A DNA stretch of 64,000 bases from a bacterium (lineage in GTDB: Bacteria; Planctomycetota; Planctomycetia; Isosphaerales; Isosphaeraceae). The notes beneath the pieces were generated by a model. That model was not told the origin of the DNA and made no database searches. It was given only the letters and a program-made list of their open reading frames with translations. Position 1 is the first letter of the stretch; each line of letters begins with the position of its first letter. The stretch covers positions 160,792-224,791 of the forward strand of contig WGMM01000033.1 in NCBI GenBank assembly GCA_016125085.1, in the 5' to 3' direction. The translations under genes and the position numbers were made by a program. Positions 1-8,158 of the stretch are shown in pieces.

Positions 1-1708
1 GGCTTTCCAGAGCCATCACCCGAATGCGTTCGAGCATTCGGACGCCCTCTTCTTTCTTGCCGAGAATGAGGAGATTACGGCCGTCGCGAAACAGCATATC
101 GATTTTTTCACCCTTCACGTTTCCTTCGGCGATGCTGGATCGAGATGCGTATCTTCGGATCGCTTCGTCGTTCAGCGTTTCGGCCTTTTGGCGCAATTGC
201 AGGGCATCGGCATGATTCCGAACTTCTGAAAGCTGCTTCGAGATTTTGTCCAGATTTTGTATGCCATTGAACATGAAGTTGCGGGTCTGGTCTGACTCGA
301 TCAAGAGATCGTTCGCAGTCATTTCGAATCGTTCGGCGTTGAGTCTGGCCTTCGCTGCGTTGGAATCGGCCTCGACCCTCAACGTTTTCTGTGCGATCGC
401 AAATTGCACGGACAACACGATCAGACCGACTGCCGAAATGCCAGTCGCCGCCAGCGCCGCACTCAGTGATCGATTCCGATCGATCCACCGTCCGGCTTTC
501 CCGATGTACCCGACCGGCCTGGCCTTGATCGGCTCGCCAGCAAGGAAACGCCTTAAGTCGATGGCGAGATCGTGTGCCGTCCGATATCTTTCCTCGGGCT
601 TTTTCCTCAGGCATTTCAGGCAGATCGTTTCGAGATCCGCGGGAATGCTGCCCAGAATCGATCGGGGTGCCAGCGGTTCTTCTTCCTGAACCCGAACCAT
701 GGTGCGCAAGGCGTTGTCGGCGACCAGCGGCGGCCGGCCGATCAGAAATTCGTAAAGCACGACACCGAGAGAATAAATGTCCGATGCCGGGCCGATATCG
801 GCTTCCCTGCCATACGTCTGCTCCGGCGACATATAGGCCGGCGTTCCCATGATCGCACCGGTACTGGTCAATGCCGAGGATTGCTCGATGGGCCGTGAAA
901 GGCCGAAATCCGAAACTTTCAGTCGCAGTGTACTGAATTCCTCATCGGAACCCACACGGCTACCTTCGTCAATCAGCAGATTCGCGGGTTTGATGTCGCG
1001 GTGCAGAATCCCCGTTTCGTGCGCCTGATGCACAGCTTCCGCAAGCTCGGCGATCAGTCTGGCCGCGACCCGCCAGGGCAGCGGGCCGGTTTTGAGGAGA
1101 TCCTGCGCTGTGCCGCTGCCTGCCATTTCCAATACGACATAAGGCGGATCATGCTGAAGATCGATCTCGTAAGCACGTACGATTCCGTGATGATCGAGCC
1201 GGGCCAGGCTTTGCGCCTCTCGTTCGAGCCGTGCGATATTCGTCGCATCGAATGCATTTCGGTTAAGCACCTTGACCGCCACACGCCTGCGCATCCGGTG
1301 ATCGATGCACTGGTAGACGATACTTGTGCTGCCTTTGCCGAGAATTTTCGAAATTTCGAATCGTCCGATGAATTCTCCGGAAACGAGTTCCCGGTAACGA
1401 GGGTATACAGGTTGAAGCCGTGTGGCGAATTCTGCCTTTCGCACCTCACCTGGCAAAAATTCGGGCCGGTCGATCGGGCTGAAAACCAGCCCGTTCAGCC
1501 GTGCCAGCAATGCATCCATCCGACTTCTGCAATTCCGGCAACTCGCCAGATGAGCCGCCAGCACATTGGCCTCGGCTTCCGTCGACCGGCCATCCACGAT
1601 CGCCTCAAGCTCCGCATCGGTGTATTGGTCGCACTCATCGAATTCATCCGTGTCGATGGAGTTTTCGAGGTTCGGGCTGTTCAGGTCCTGCTTTTCGTCA
1701 TTCGGCAT
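1..1708 (-). CDS. Membrane Ser/Thr protein kinase with N-terminal zinc-finger-like motif (partial, runs off left edge)
   Basis: The reverse strand is open from the ATG at 1708 to the window edge (569 codons), so the C-terminus is missing. A short N-terminal segment has an HxxxCxxC motif (H53, C57, C60), as in anti-sigma-type zf-HC2 domains. A Hanks-type kinase domain follows at about residues 114-390: glycine-rich loop GKGSTS (124-129), Lys146 in VAVKVL, HRDIKPANLL at 236-245, DFG at 267-269 and TPAYMSPEQ near 289-297. A single membrane helix lies at about 414-438, then an alpha-helical external region. It should phosphorylate proteins in the cytoplasm in response to signals sensed outside the helix. 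The start overlaps the end of the upstream sigma-factor gene by 11 bp, so the two are cotranscribed. All catalytic residues are present. The family is certain; ligand and substrate are unknown. Confidence 0.93.
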   Translation of the reverse strand, partial: MPNDEKQDLNSPNLENSIDTDEFDECDQYTDAELEAIVDGRSTEAEANVLAAHLASCRNCRSRMDALLARLNGLVFSPIDRPEFLPGEVRKAEFATRLQPVYPRYRELVSGEFIGRFEISKILGKGSTSIVYQCIDHRMRRRVAVKVLNRNAFDATNIARLEREAQSLARLDHHGIVRAYEIDLQHDPPYVVLEMAGSGTAQDLLKTGPLPWRVAARLIAELAEAVHQAHETGILHRDIKPANLLIDEGSRVGSDEEFSTLRLKVSDFGLSRPIEQSSALTSTGAIMGTPAYMSPEQTYGREADIGPASDIYSLGVVLYEFLIGRPPLVADNALRTMVRVQEEEPLAPRSILGSIPADLETICLKCLRKKPEERYRTAHDLAIDLRRFLAGEPIKARPVGYIGKAGRWIDRNRSLSAALAATGISAVGLIVLSVQFAIAQKTLRVEADSNAAKARLNAERFEMTANDLLIESDQTRNFMFNGIQNLDKISKQLSEVRNHADALQLRQKAETLNDEAIRRYASRSSIAEGNVKGEKIDMLFRDGRNLLILGKKEEGVRMLERIRVMALES

Positions 1709-2321
1709 CGAGTGCTTCGTACTCCTGCTTCAGGTATCTCCTGACACGGAATAGCCGATTGTATGCCTGCTCCGTCGAAATTCCGCTCGCCTCGGTCACC
1801 TCCTCGATGCTTCGAAGTTCCACGGCGAGCATTTCGTAGGTCGTCCAGGTTTCCAGGCACACCCTGTCTCGAACTCGAGTCATGGCCAGTTCCAGAAGTT
1901 CCTGTGTCGCCCAGGCGTCGAAGGCCTCGATCAATTGATCGTGACCTTCTTTCGAAGTCAGACCGTCCCAGGCGTTCATGCCATGGGCGGTTGCGTTTCG
2001 CTCTGCGAGTTGACGTTCACGTTCCCGATGGAGCTGGAGCCAGCTGCTGTGTGCCAGTTCACGAAGCCAGCGACGGAAGCTGCCGGTACGACGACGCTCG
2101 AAAAAATCGATCGAATTCAAAACGCGGACCATGGTTTCTTGAAGCACATCCTCTTCGATCGACGGATTCACGCCCCAGTGCCTGCACCATGACCAGATCG
2201 AACTTGCGTATCTGTCGAGGAATTGATTCCAGGCGTCCGCTCGCCGCCGCGGGTCGGTCATGCGAGCCAACAGACTGACTCGTGTCTCTGGTGTGCAGGT
2301 TTCGAGAGGCCTGAGTTCCAT
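1698..2321 (-). CDS. ECF-type RNA polymerase sigma-70 factor
   Basis: A protein of about 207 residues with sigma region 2 (FLDRYASSIWSWCR through EEDVLQETMVRVL) and a C-terminal region-4 helix-turn-helix (EVTEASGISTEQAYNRLFRVRRYL). It would direct RNA polymerase to a dedicated promoter set. The reading frame extends ten codons upstream to a TTG at 2351, but the ATG at 2321 is preferred; neither has a clear Shine-Dalgarno sequence. It overlaps the following kinase gene by 11 bp. This sigma/kinase arrangement is common in planctomycetes, where the kinase is thought to control the sigma factor. The HxxxCxxC motif sits in the kinase rather than in a separate anti-sigma gene, which suggests the kinase holds or releases the sigma factor. 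That regulatory link is inference. Confidence 0.9.
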   Translation of the reverse strand: MELRPLETCTPETRVSLLARMTDPRRRADAWNQFLDRYASSIWSWCRHWGVNPSIEEDVLQETMVRVLNSIDFFERRRTGSFRRWLRELAHSSWLQLHRERERQLAERNATAHGMNAWDGLTSKEGHDQLIEAFDAWATQELLELAMTRVRDRVCLETWTTYEMLAVELRSIEEVTEASGISTEQAYNRLFRVRRYLKQEYEALDAE

Positions 2322-2450
2322 GGCATGCCGCGTTCGAGGGATGTAGTTCAATTTCGATACTTTACATGTCCCCTTTCTCTATTTCCAATAGGCTATATTA
2401 CCGGCAGGCAAAATTCGAATCTTTCACCCGCCGGAATCAGCAATCCGAAC

Positions 2451-3374
2451 TCAGGTCCGGCGAGACCTGCGGCGGCGGGCGACGAATGCCATCACGCCGG
2501 AAGCGATCGCGCCCAGGGCATAGGTGGAAGGTTCAGGCACGGGTTGGAAGGCGAGGTATCTGGGGGCCGCACCCGTGCTCCAGGAGGTCAGGTATGTGCC
2601 CGAGGGGTCGAACTTGCTGATGGTGTTGCCGCCGACATTCGCAACATAGAGGTTGCCCGACGAATCGAACGCCAAACCGAGTGGGCTGTTCAGAGTCAGA
2701 GTGATATTGCTGAGGTATGCCCCCGTCGAATCGAACTTGCTGATGGAGTTGCCGTTGAAGTTCGCGGCATAGAGATTGCCCGAGACATCGAACGCCAGGC
2801 CGCCTGGGCCGCTCAGATTCGTGGTGATATTGCTGAGGTATGCCCCCGCCGGATCGAACTTGCTGATGGTGTTGTCGTTGAAATTCGCTGCATAGAGGTT
2901 CCCCGAGGCATCGAACGCCAGGCCGATTGGGGTGTTCAGATTCGTGTTGATATCGCTAAGGAATGCACCTGTCGAATTGAACTTGCTGATGGTGCCGTCG
3001 CCGGAATTCGCGGCATAGAGGTTGCCCGATGAATCGAACGCCAGGCCGTATGGGCTGTTCAGATTCGTGGCGATGTTACCAAGGTATGCCCCCGCCGGAT
3101 CGAACTTGCTGATGGTGTTGTCGTTCAAATTCGCGGCATGGAGGTTGCCCGAGGCATCGAACGCCAGGCCGAATGGCACGTTCAGATTCGTGTTGGCGAA
3201 GACGACGGCAGTGGCGGCGATGGCGGTGCCGTTATTGCCCGTGGTGTCGTAACGCACGATGGTGTCGTCTGCAAGCGTGACGTAGAGCAGATCCGCCGCG
3301 CGGGCTTTCGAGCCGGCGGCCATTAAGAACAGCACGGCCAGGGCGGCCGCGAGGGATCGAAGTTGTACTCTCAT
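2451..3374 (-). CDS. PEP-CTERM protein with five 41-residue NHL-like repeats
   Basis: An exported protein of 307 residues. It has a Sec signal peptide (Arg start, hydrophobic core, cleavage near A26-A27) and five consecutive units of 41 residues from about 67 to 271, each with the pattern GLAFDxSGNLYAAN and ISKFDxxGxYL. These are NHL/SMP-30-like beta-propeller blades. The C-terminus is a PEP-CTERM sorting signal: PVPEPSTYALG, a hydrophobic stretch, then RRRRSRR. In known systems such tails are processed by an exosortase for surface attachment or release. The signal peptide, tail and upstream spacer closely match those of the neighbouring gene at 3772-4650, although the repeat domain does not. 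Ligand or role is unknown; structural or carbohydrate-binding functions are possible. Confidence 0.88.
   Translation of the reverse strand: MRVQLRSLAAALAVLFLMAAGSKARAADLLYVTLADDTIVRYDTTGNNGTAIAATAVVFANTNLNVPFGLAFDASGNLHAANLNDNTISKFDPAGAYLGNIATNLNSPYGLAFDSSGNLYAANSGDGTISKFNSTGAFLSDINTNLNTPIGLAFDASGNLYAANFNDNTISKFDPAGAYLSNITTNLSGPGGLAFDVSGNLYAANFNGNSISKFDSTGAYLSNITLTLNSPLGLAFDSSGNLYVANVGGNTISKFDPSGTYLTSWSTGAAPRYLAFQPVPEPSTYALGAIASGVMAFVARRRRSRRT
2562..3176 (-). repeat. Five tandem in-frame 123-bp repeats
   Basis: Five consecutive units of 123 bp (41 codons) encode the propeller-like blades of the surrounding PEP-CTERM gene. Units remain highly similar at DNA level, for example the recurring segment encoding AANxNxNxISKFD, so copy number could change by recombination or slippage. 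Confidence 0.85.
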
Positions 3375-3865
3375 GTTTCCAATTGCCTTTCGTATCGAAC
3401 ATGTTGCGAATCACGAAGCGCCAGGGCTTTCGAAGCCTTGGCCCCGTTTCGCTTCGACGCGAACGTTGCGCCGAAGCCTGTGGCGTGATGGCGGGCGAAA
3501 CGCCCTTGCACCGTTCCGCTCGCCCCACGGCTGCGTTTTCGAACCCGAAGTGGTGCGTAAATTGCCACATGAAGCAACAGATCGAACCCGGACCGATCTC
3601 TGACGAAAATTCAGAAATTTTGTTGGGAAGTTTTTAAGTGGCGAATATTCCATGGTTTGTGGCTTAGGGGGAAACGAATGGGACGGAGATCATTTGGAAA
3701 TGACCCGCGTTCCCTTTGCCCCGAACGTGCGGTGTGCCTGTTCGGGGTTCTGAAGCGGTAACGGCTATGGCTTACGCCCGGCGCGCCTTGCGGCGGTGGG
3801 CGACGAAGGCCATCACGCCGGAAGCGATAGCTGCCAGGGCGTAGGTGGAGGGCTCAGGCACGGGT
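3312..3865. repeat. Copy A of a duplicated PEP-CTERM spacer segment
   Basis: This segment spans the signal-peptide codons of the gene ending at 2451, the whole intergenic spacer (3375-3771), and the PEP-CTERM tail codons of the next gene. It matches 4588-5143 almost along its full length with only small indels. Shared landmarks include TTGCGAATCACGAAGCGCCA, GATGGCGGGCGAAACGCCC and TCTCTGACGAAAATTCAGAA. The spacer has no gene of its own and must contain the promoter for the gene starting at 3374. Confidence 0.88.
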
Positions 3866-4650
3866 ACGATCGCGGCACCATGGAAATAGGTGCCCAAACC
3901 CGTGCCAGTGATGAACGGCCCGGCGGTCAGCGCGCCGGTCGAGACATCGATCGTATACAATCGCTGCTGGCCGGCCGTGCCGTTGCCGTAGATGCCGTAC
4001 ATCGTGGTGCCGTCGTTGGCCAGATTCATTCTTGCGTACAAACTGTCGGTCGAGATGCTGCTGAACGTGCTGGAAGCCGTGTAGCCCATCGTGCCGAAGT
4101 TGCCGCTTGGAGTGGCGGGGAATCCACTCCAGGTCATGTACATGACATCGTTCATAATGCTGTATCTGCCACCTCCGGGGCTGCCGTATGTAGCGCCGGC
4201 CGCGTTGTTGAGAGTGGTTTTGGCAGCGTTGGAAGCATCGATCGTAAATGTCTGAGCACTACTCGCAGAGTAGGCGTAGAGTTTGTTGTCCGCCGCGCGA
4301 TATGCGAGTGCCAAGGTACCTGTTACGTTACCCAGGGAGCTGGACAGAGTTCCGGAGGTCGTCAGCGTTTTTAAAGGCGCGCTGAATGTTCCGCCGGTCA
4401 CGTCAGTCAGATAGAAAAGTTGATTCACGTCGTGCCACGCCAACCCATATAAATCAGAATTGGAATAGCCCGAGATGTTGGTGTAGGCGCCCGTACTGGA
4501 ATCGATCTTGCCGAAGTTCGTTAAGCCTCCACCCGTACCAAAAGAATTGTTGGTGATGACATAAATATCCGCCGCCTGGAGCCGAGAGCCGGCGGCCAGC
4601 GAGAACAGAACGGCCAGGGCGGCCGTGAGGGATCGAAGTTGTAGTCGCAT
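3772..4650 (-). CDS. PEP-CTERM exported protein, propeller-like
   Basis: About 292 residues from the ATG at 4650, chosen because the first 27 residues then align with the neighbour starting at 3374 (MRxQLRSLxAALAVLF) and the upstream DNA is duplicated. A frame extension reaches 4674 but adds eight residues unlike the sibling. It has a signal peptide ending near residue 26 and a mature region rich in Ser, Thr, Gly and Asn with spaced hydrophobic strands (LYGLAWHD, LALAYRAADNKLYAY, MYGIYGNG), suggestive of a beta-propeller. The tail is PVPEPSTYALA, a hydrophobic helix, then RRKARRA. The core differs from the NHL repeats of the neighbour even though both ends are nearly the same. Substrate unknown. 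Confidence 0.85.
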   Translation of the reverse strand: MRLQLRSLTAALAVLFSLAAGSRLQAADIYVITNNSFGTGGGLTNFGKIDSSTGAYTNISGYSNSDLYGLAWHDVNQLFYLTDVTGGTFSAPLKTLTTSGTLSSSLGNVTGTLALAYRAADNKLYAYSASSAQTFTIDASNAAKTTLNNAAGATYGSPGGGRYSIMNDVMYMTWSGFPATPSGNFGTMGYTASSTFSSISTDSLYARMNLANDGTTMYGIYGNGTAGQQRLYTIDVSTGALTAGPFITGTGLGTYFHGAAIVPVPEPSTYALAAIASGVMAFVAHRRKARRA

Positions 4651-5143
4651 GAGTCCACTTGCCTTTCGTATCAAACATGTTGCGAATCACGAAGCGCCAT
4701 GGCTATCGAAGCCATGGCCCTGTTTCGCTTCGATACGCAAGTTGCGCCGAAGCCTTTGGCGTGATGGCGGGCGAAACGCCCGCGCAGCGTTCCGCTCGCC
4801 TCGCGGCTTCGTATTCGAACTCGACAGCAGCGCGGAATGTGCCACATGAAGAGACAGATTGAACCCGGGCCGATCTCTGACGAAAATTCAGAAATTTTAT
4901 TGGGAAGTTCTTAAGTGTAGAATGTTCCATGGTTTGCGGCTTGGGGAGAAACAAATGGGACGGAGATCATTGGGAAATGACCCGCGTCCCCCTTCCCCCG
5001 GACAGGCCATGTGCCCGTTGAGTGGTTCTGAAGCGAAAACGGCTGCGACTCAGGCCCGGCGAGCCTTGCGGCGGCGTGCGGCGAAGGCCATTACGCCCGT
5101 GGCGATCGCGCTCACGGCATAGGTGGAAGGCTCGGGCACGGGC
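4588..5143. repeat. Copy B of the duplicated PEP-CTERM spacer segment
   Basis: This is the second copy of the segment at 3312-3865, offset by 1276-1278 bp. It includes the signal-peptide codons of the gene starting at 4650, the gene-free spacer 4651-5049 (which should carry that gene's promoter) and the tail codons of a truncated third PEP-CTERM copy. It indicates past tandem duplication of a PEP-CTERM unit. Confidence 0.88.
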
Positions 5144-5295
5144 GTCGAGAAGGTGATGGATTTCATTTGAGCCCCCCCCGTTGTGAAGGTGCTGGTCAAG
5201 ACGACCGTGTTACCAGGCGCAATCGAATACGATCCATTGAATGCGTACGTGCCGACAGGGTTGAGCACATTGCCCGTGGACGAGGATAAATGGTG
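5050..5295 (-). pseudogene. 5'-truncated PEP-CTERM gene (C-terminal fragment)
   Basis: The frame encodes about 80 residues ending in a full PEP-CTERM tail (TPVPEPSTYAVSAIATG, then AARRRKARRA) preceded by a beta-strand-rich stretch (NPVGTYAFNGSYSIAPGNTVVLTSTF). No signal peptide or good start codon exists: the frame opens at a TGA at 5296-5298 that lies inside the tandem GGATAAATGGTGTCA repeat. The 5' part of the gene therefore appears to have been lost or replaced where this repeat sits. A GTG at 5268 could start a 72-residue product, but without a signal peptide it could not be exported. It is best read as a remnant of a third member of the PEP-CTERM array. Confidence 0.75.
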
Positions 5296-5334
5296 TCAGA
5301 GGATAAATGGTGTCAAGAGGATAAATGGTGTCAG
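5284..5334. repeat. Triple GGATAAATGGTGTCA tandem repeat
   Basis: Three head-to-tail units of 16-18 bp (5284-5300, 5301-5318, 5319-5334) share the core GGATAAATGGTGTCA. They sit at the breakpoint of the truncated PEP-CTERM gene. Confidence 0.85.
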
Positions 5335-5362
5335 TTCATTTTTCCCAGTACTGACACCATTT
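5323..5362. repeat. Perfect inverted repeat AAATGGTGTCAG / CTGACACCATTT
   Basis: Left arm 5323-5334 and right arm 5351-5362 are perfectly complementary over 12 bp with a 16-bp loop. The left arm is the last unit of the tandem repeat. The form resembles REP-type palindromes mobilised by IS200-like (RAYT) transposases, but no transposase gene is in the window, so that origin is inference. Confidence 0.75.
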
Positions 5363-5397
5363 CCCGGGGACGGTGGATGAATGGAACGTCCGGGAAT

Positions 5398-6180
5398 TCA
5401 CTTCGGCAGAATGCCCTTCGCCAGTTCGTCTTCCCAGTTGTCGAGCAGCGGCCAGTCGATGGCGCAGGTGCCGAAGTCGGCCATGTGCAGGTAGCCTTCG
5501 AGACGCTCGATGGTCGCCTGGATCAGGGCGTTGTCCTTGCGGAAGATCGGGCCGTGGCTGGGCAGCAGCCACTCGGCATCGCTGGCCATGATGCGCTTCA
5601 GGCTCTTGATGTAATCGACGATGTTCGAGCCATGGTGGGCATCGATCACCCCCACGCAGCCGTCGCGGAAAATGTTGTCGCCCGAAAACAGCAGATTCCC
5701 CATGCGGAAGGCAAGCTGGCCTTCCGTATGCCCCGGCGTGCTCCAGACTTCCAGCGTTTTGTCGCCGATCTTGAGCTTTTGGCCTTCTTCCAGAAGTGTG
5801 TCCACCTTGCATGGCTGCATGGGGATGTGGATGTTCTGAGCGTCGATCCGGGCATAAGTCGCGATTTCGTCGGCCGTTTCGATGTGCTTCACCGACTTCG
5901 GATGTGCCGCCACCTTGCACTTCAGGATTTCCCGAGCCCTGGCAAGTCCCTGAATGTGGTCGGCATCGGCGTGGCTTGCGATCACCATCTTGCAGTCCGA
6001 CAGCCGAAAGTCCATCTGCCGGATCATTTCCAGTACGTCCGTCAGATCGTCCAGAAAACCGACATCGATCAGGGCATATTCCGAACCGCCGTCGATCAGA
6101 TAAATATTCACGCCCAGACGCCTGCGGGCCTGAACGTTCATTTCGATCACGCCGGGGAATACGTACACTCGCTCAATCAT
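5398..6180 (-). CDS. Metallo-beta-lactamase-fold hydrolase
   Basis: 260 residues, the size of single-domain glyoxalase-II-like enzymes. The metal-site order is recognisable: SHADADHIQG (motif 2), a histidine in AAHPKSVKHIE, STPGHTEGQ (motif 3), FSGDNIF with the bridging Asp (motif 4) and LPSHGPIF (motif 5). The canonical HxHxDH is HADADH here, so the second histidine is aspartate. That may alter metal preference. The C-terminal helical part (IQATIERLEGYLHM) is typical of cytoplasmic hydrolases acting on thioesters or phosphate esters. Next to a PEP-CTERM remnant and 149 bp downstream of recJ, it has no obvious partner. Fold certain, substrate unknown. Confidence 0.85.
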   Translation of the reverse strand: MIERVYVFPGVIEMNVQARRRLGVNIYLIDGGSEYALIDVGFLDDLTDVLEMIRQMDFRLSDCKMVIASHADADHIQGLARAREILKCKVAAHPKSVKHIETADEIATYARIDAQNIHIPMQPCKVDTLLEEGQKLKIGDKTLEVWSTPGHTEGQLAFRMGNLLFSGDNIFRDGCVGVIDAHHGSNIVDYIKSLKRIMASDAEWLLPSHGPIFRKDNALIQATIERLEGYLHMADFGTCAIDWPLLDNWEDELAKGILPK

Positions 6181-6329
6181 GCAACGGCTCGCCGATCTTT
6201 TTCGTGCTTTTCACGTGTTCACGGATTTGCGTCATGATACCCCGAAGGAAAGGTGATTCTCAATCGTTCAGGCTGATTTCTTGCGACTTTCGCCGGGTCC
6301 GGCCGAAGCGCCGCATGAAACGCGAAGCA

Positions 6330-8084
6330 TCAAACGATGCCATGAGGCCGCAGATCCTTCAATTCCGCCTGAACTTCCACTCGCCCCTGCCACTCGTTGA
6401 TCGAAGGCGAAAAGGCGATGTCGTACGTCGTTCCCGTGGTCCAGTTCGCGGCTTCTTCAGCCTTGTTCCAGGCCAGAACCTTCACCAGCTTGTCACCCTT
6501 TTTCATGTTCAATCGGACGTGCTTTTTGTCCTGACCGATCAGCTGCGGCTCGCCGACGATTTCCATCCCCGTCATCGCCAGAACTGGCCTGGCGTTGCCG
6601 TTGCCGTGCGGCTCCAGATCCGCGATCGCCCGCACGAGGCCGATGTCGAGCTGTTGGGGCAAAATCTCGGCGTCGATCCATAGCTGCTTCGTGCCCAGAT
6701 CGTCGCTGCGACGCCTGCCGATCGCTTCATCCAGCGCATTGCGAAACGCATCGATCGCCTCGGCCGGCAGTTTCAGGCCGACCGCGGCCGCGTGGCCCCC
6801 GAAAGTCGTCAAATGCTGAGTGCACTCGCCGAGTGCCTCGACGAGGTTCACCCCGCCGAACGACCGTCCCGAGCCATGCGCTACGCCCTTGTCGTCGATC
6901 GAAAGCACGATCGCCGGGCGATGATAAGCATCCACCAGCCGCGAAGCCGCGATGCCGATCACCCCCGCGTGCCAGCCAGGCGCGGCAGCTACGGCGACAT
7001 TTCGCGTTGAAGCCGAGGCGTCGGCTTCGAACTGGCTTTTCGCCTCAGCCACGATCGCGGCTTCGACCTCGCGTCGGGTGCGGTTGCTTTCTTCCAGAAC
7101 TTCCGCAAGCTCCCGGGCTTGCGCGTGAGTTGCGGCCGTCAGCAATTGATAGGCCGTGAAGGCGTGCAGCATACGACCGGCGGCGTTGATGCGGGGTGCG
7201 ATCTGAAAGCCGATCGTCGTCGAAGTCACTGGCCGGTCTTCGTTCACCCCAGCGAACCGCATCAGGGCCTCAAGGCCGATCGTCCGTCGCTTGTTCAGGC
7301 TTTCGAGCCCGTGCTTGACCAGAATCCGGTTCTCGTCCACCAGCGGCATCACGTCGGCCACCGTCGCCAACGCCACAAGGCCAAGGCCCCGCACAAGAAA
7401 ATCCCGCAGGGCCGGGCTCGCCTTCTTGCCGTCGCCGAAACTTTTGGCAACCTGCCACGCCAGCTTGAACGCCACGCCAGCGCCGCACAGGTTCGCTGTA
7501 AACGGATCTCCGCCTGGTAGTTGCGGGTGCACCAGGGCATCGGCTGCCGGCAGTTCTTCGCGAAATGTGTGGTGGTCGGTGACGATTACGCCCAGGCCGA
7601 GCGACTTCGCCAGGGCGACCGGCTCGACGGCCGTGATGCCGCAGTCGACGGTCACCATCAACGCCCCGGGATGCTCCGTGGCCAGCGTGCGTACAGCGTC
7701 GGCGTTCAGGCCGTAGCCCTCTTCGATCCGGTGCGGTATGTAGGGAACCACGTGCTTCGCTCCGGCCAGGCGGAGGGCTTCCGATAGCACCGTGAGGGCA
7801 CACACACCATCGACGTCATAATCGGCGTAAATGATGATCTTGCGGTCGTTTCGGATCGCTTCGACGATCGCGTCGGCGGCATCGCGAACGCCGGGAATCG
7901 CCTCCGGGTCCGCCAGCCGCTTCATGTCGGGCGAGAGGAAGCGGTCGACGCGTTCAGGATCGTCCAACCCGCGCTGGATGAGTATCTGGGCGAGCACCGG
8001 GTCGATCCGGAACCGGGTCGTGAGCCGTTCGACCAGTTTCGCGTCGACATGGCGGAAATTCCAGCGTGTCTGTGCGAAACTCAT
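6330..8084 (-). CDS. recJ: Single-stranded-DNA-specific 5'-3' exonuclease RecJ
   Basis: 584 residues, normal for RecJ. DHH-phosphoesterase motifs appear in order: ADYDVDG at 87-93 (motif I), VDCGIT with D147 and TDHHTF at 169-174 (DHH), then the DHHA1 motif GGHAAAVGL and a C-terminal OB-like region with nucleic-acid contacts (KKHVRLNMKKG). It degrades 5' single-stranded DNA in recombination, mismatch repair and base-excision repair, using Mn2+/Mg2+ in the cytoplasm. It is preceded by small unknown genes on the same strand with a 74-bp gap and followed by a gene for an MBL hydrolase. No Shine-Dalgarno sequence is obvious before ATG 8084. Confidence 0.96.
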   Translation of the reverse strand: MSFAQTRWNFRHVDAKLVERLTTRFRIDPVLAQILIQRGLDDPERVDRFLSPDMKRLADPEAIPGVRDAADAIVEAIRNDRKIIIYADYDVDGVCALTVLSEALRLAGAKHVVPYIPHRIEEGYGLNADAVRTLATEHPGALMVTVDCGITAVEPVALAKSLGLGVIVTDHHTFREELPAADALVHPQLPGGDPFTANLCGAGVAFKLAWQVAKSFGDGKKASPALRDFLVRGLGLVALATVADVMPLVDENRILVKHGLESLNKRRTIGLEALMRFAGVNEDRPVTSTTIGFQIAPRINAAGRMLHAFTAYQLLTAATHAQARELAEVLEESNRTRREVEAAIVAEAKSQFEADASASTRNVAVAAAPGWHAGVIGIAASRLVDAYHRPAIVLSIDDKGVAHGSGRSFGGVNLVEALGECTQHLTTFGGHAAAVGLKLPAEAIDAFRNALDEAIGRRRSDDLGTKQLWIDAEILPQQLDIGLVRAIADLEPHGNGNARPVLAMTGMEIVGEPQLIGQDKKHVRLNMKKGDKLVKVLAWNKAEEAANWTTGTTYDIAFSPSINEWQGRVEVQAELKDLRPHGIV

Positions 8085-8158
8085 CGTGGGCGGCCCGATC
8101 TTTGCGGATGGCGGCGATTCTTACTCATCTCGGCTACGATCATGACGTGAGCGAGCGT

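Noticed and set aside
5284..5334. Possible CRISPR-like direct repeats
   Set aside because: Units of 16-18 bp abut without spacers; no cas genes.
5290..6237. 315-codon forward frame over the MBL hydrolase
   Set aside because: Shadow of the reverse-strand gene; no recognisable domain or ribosome site.
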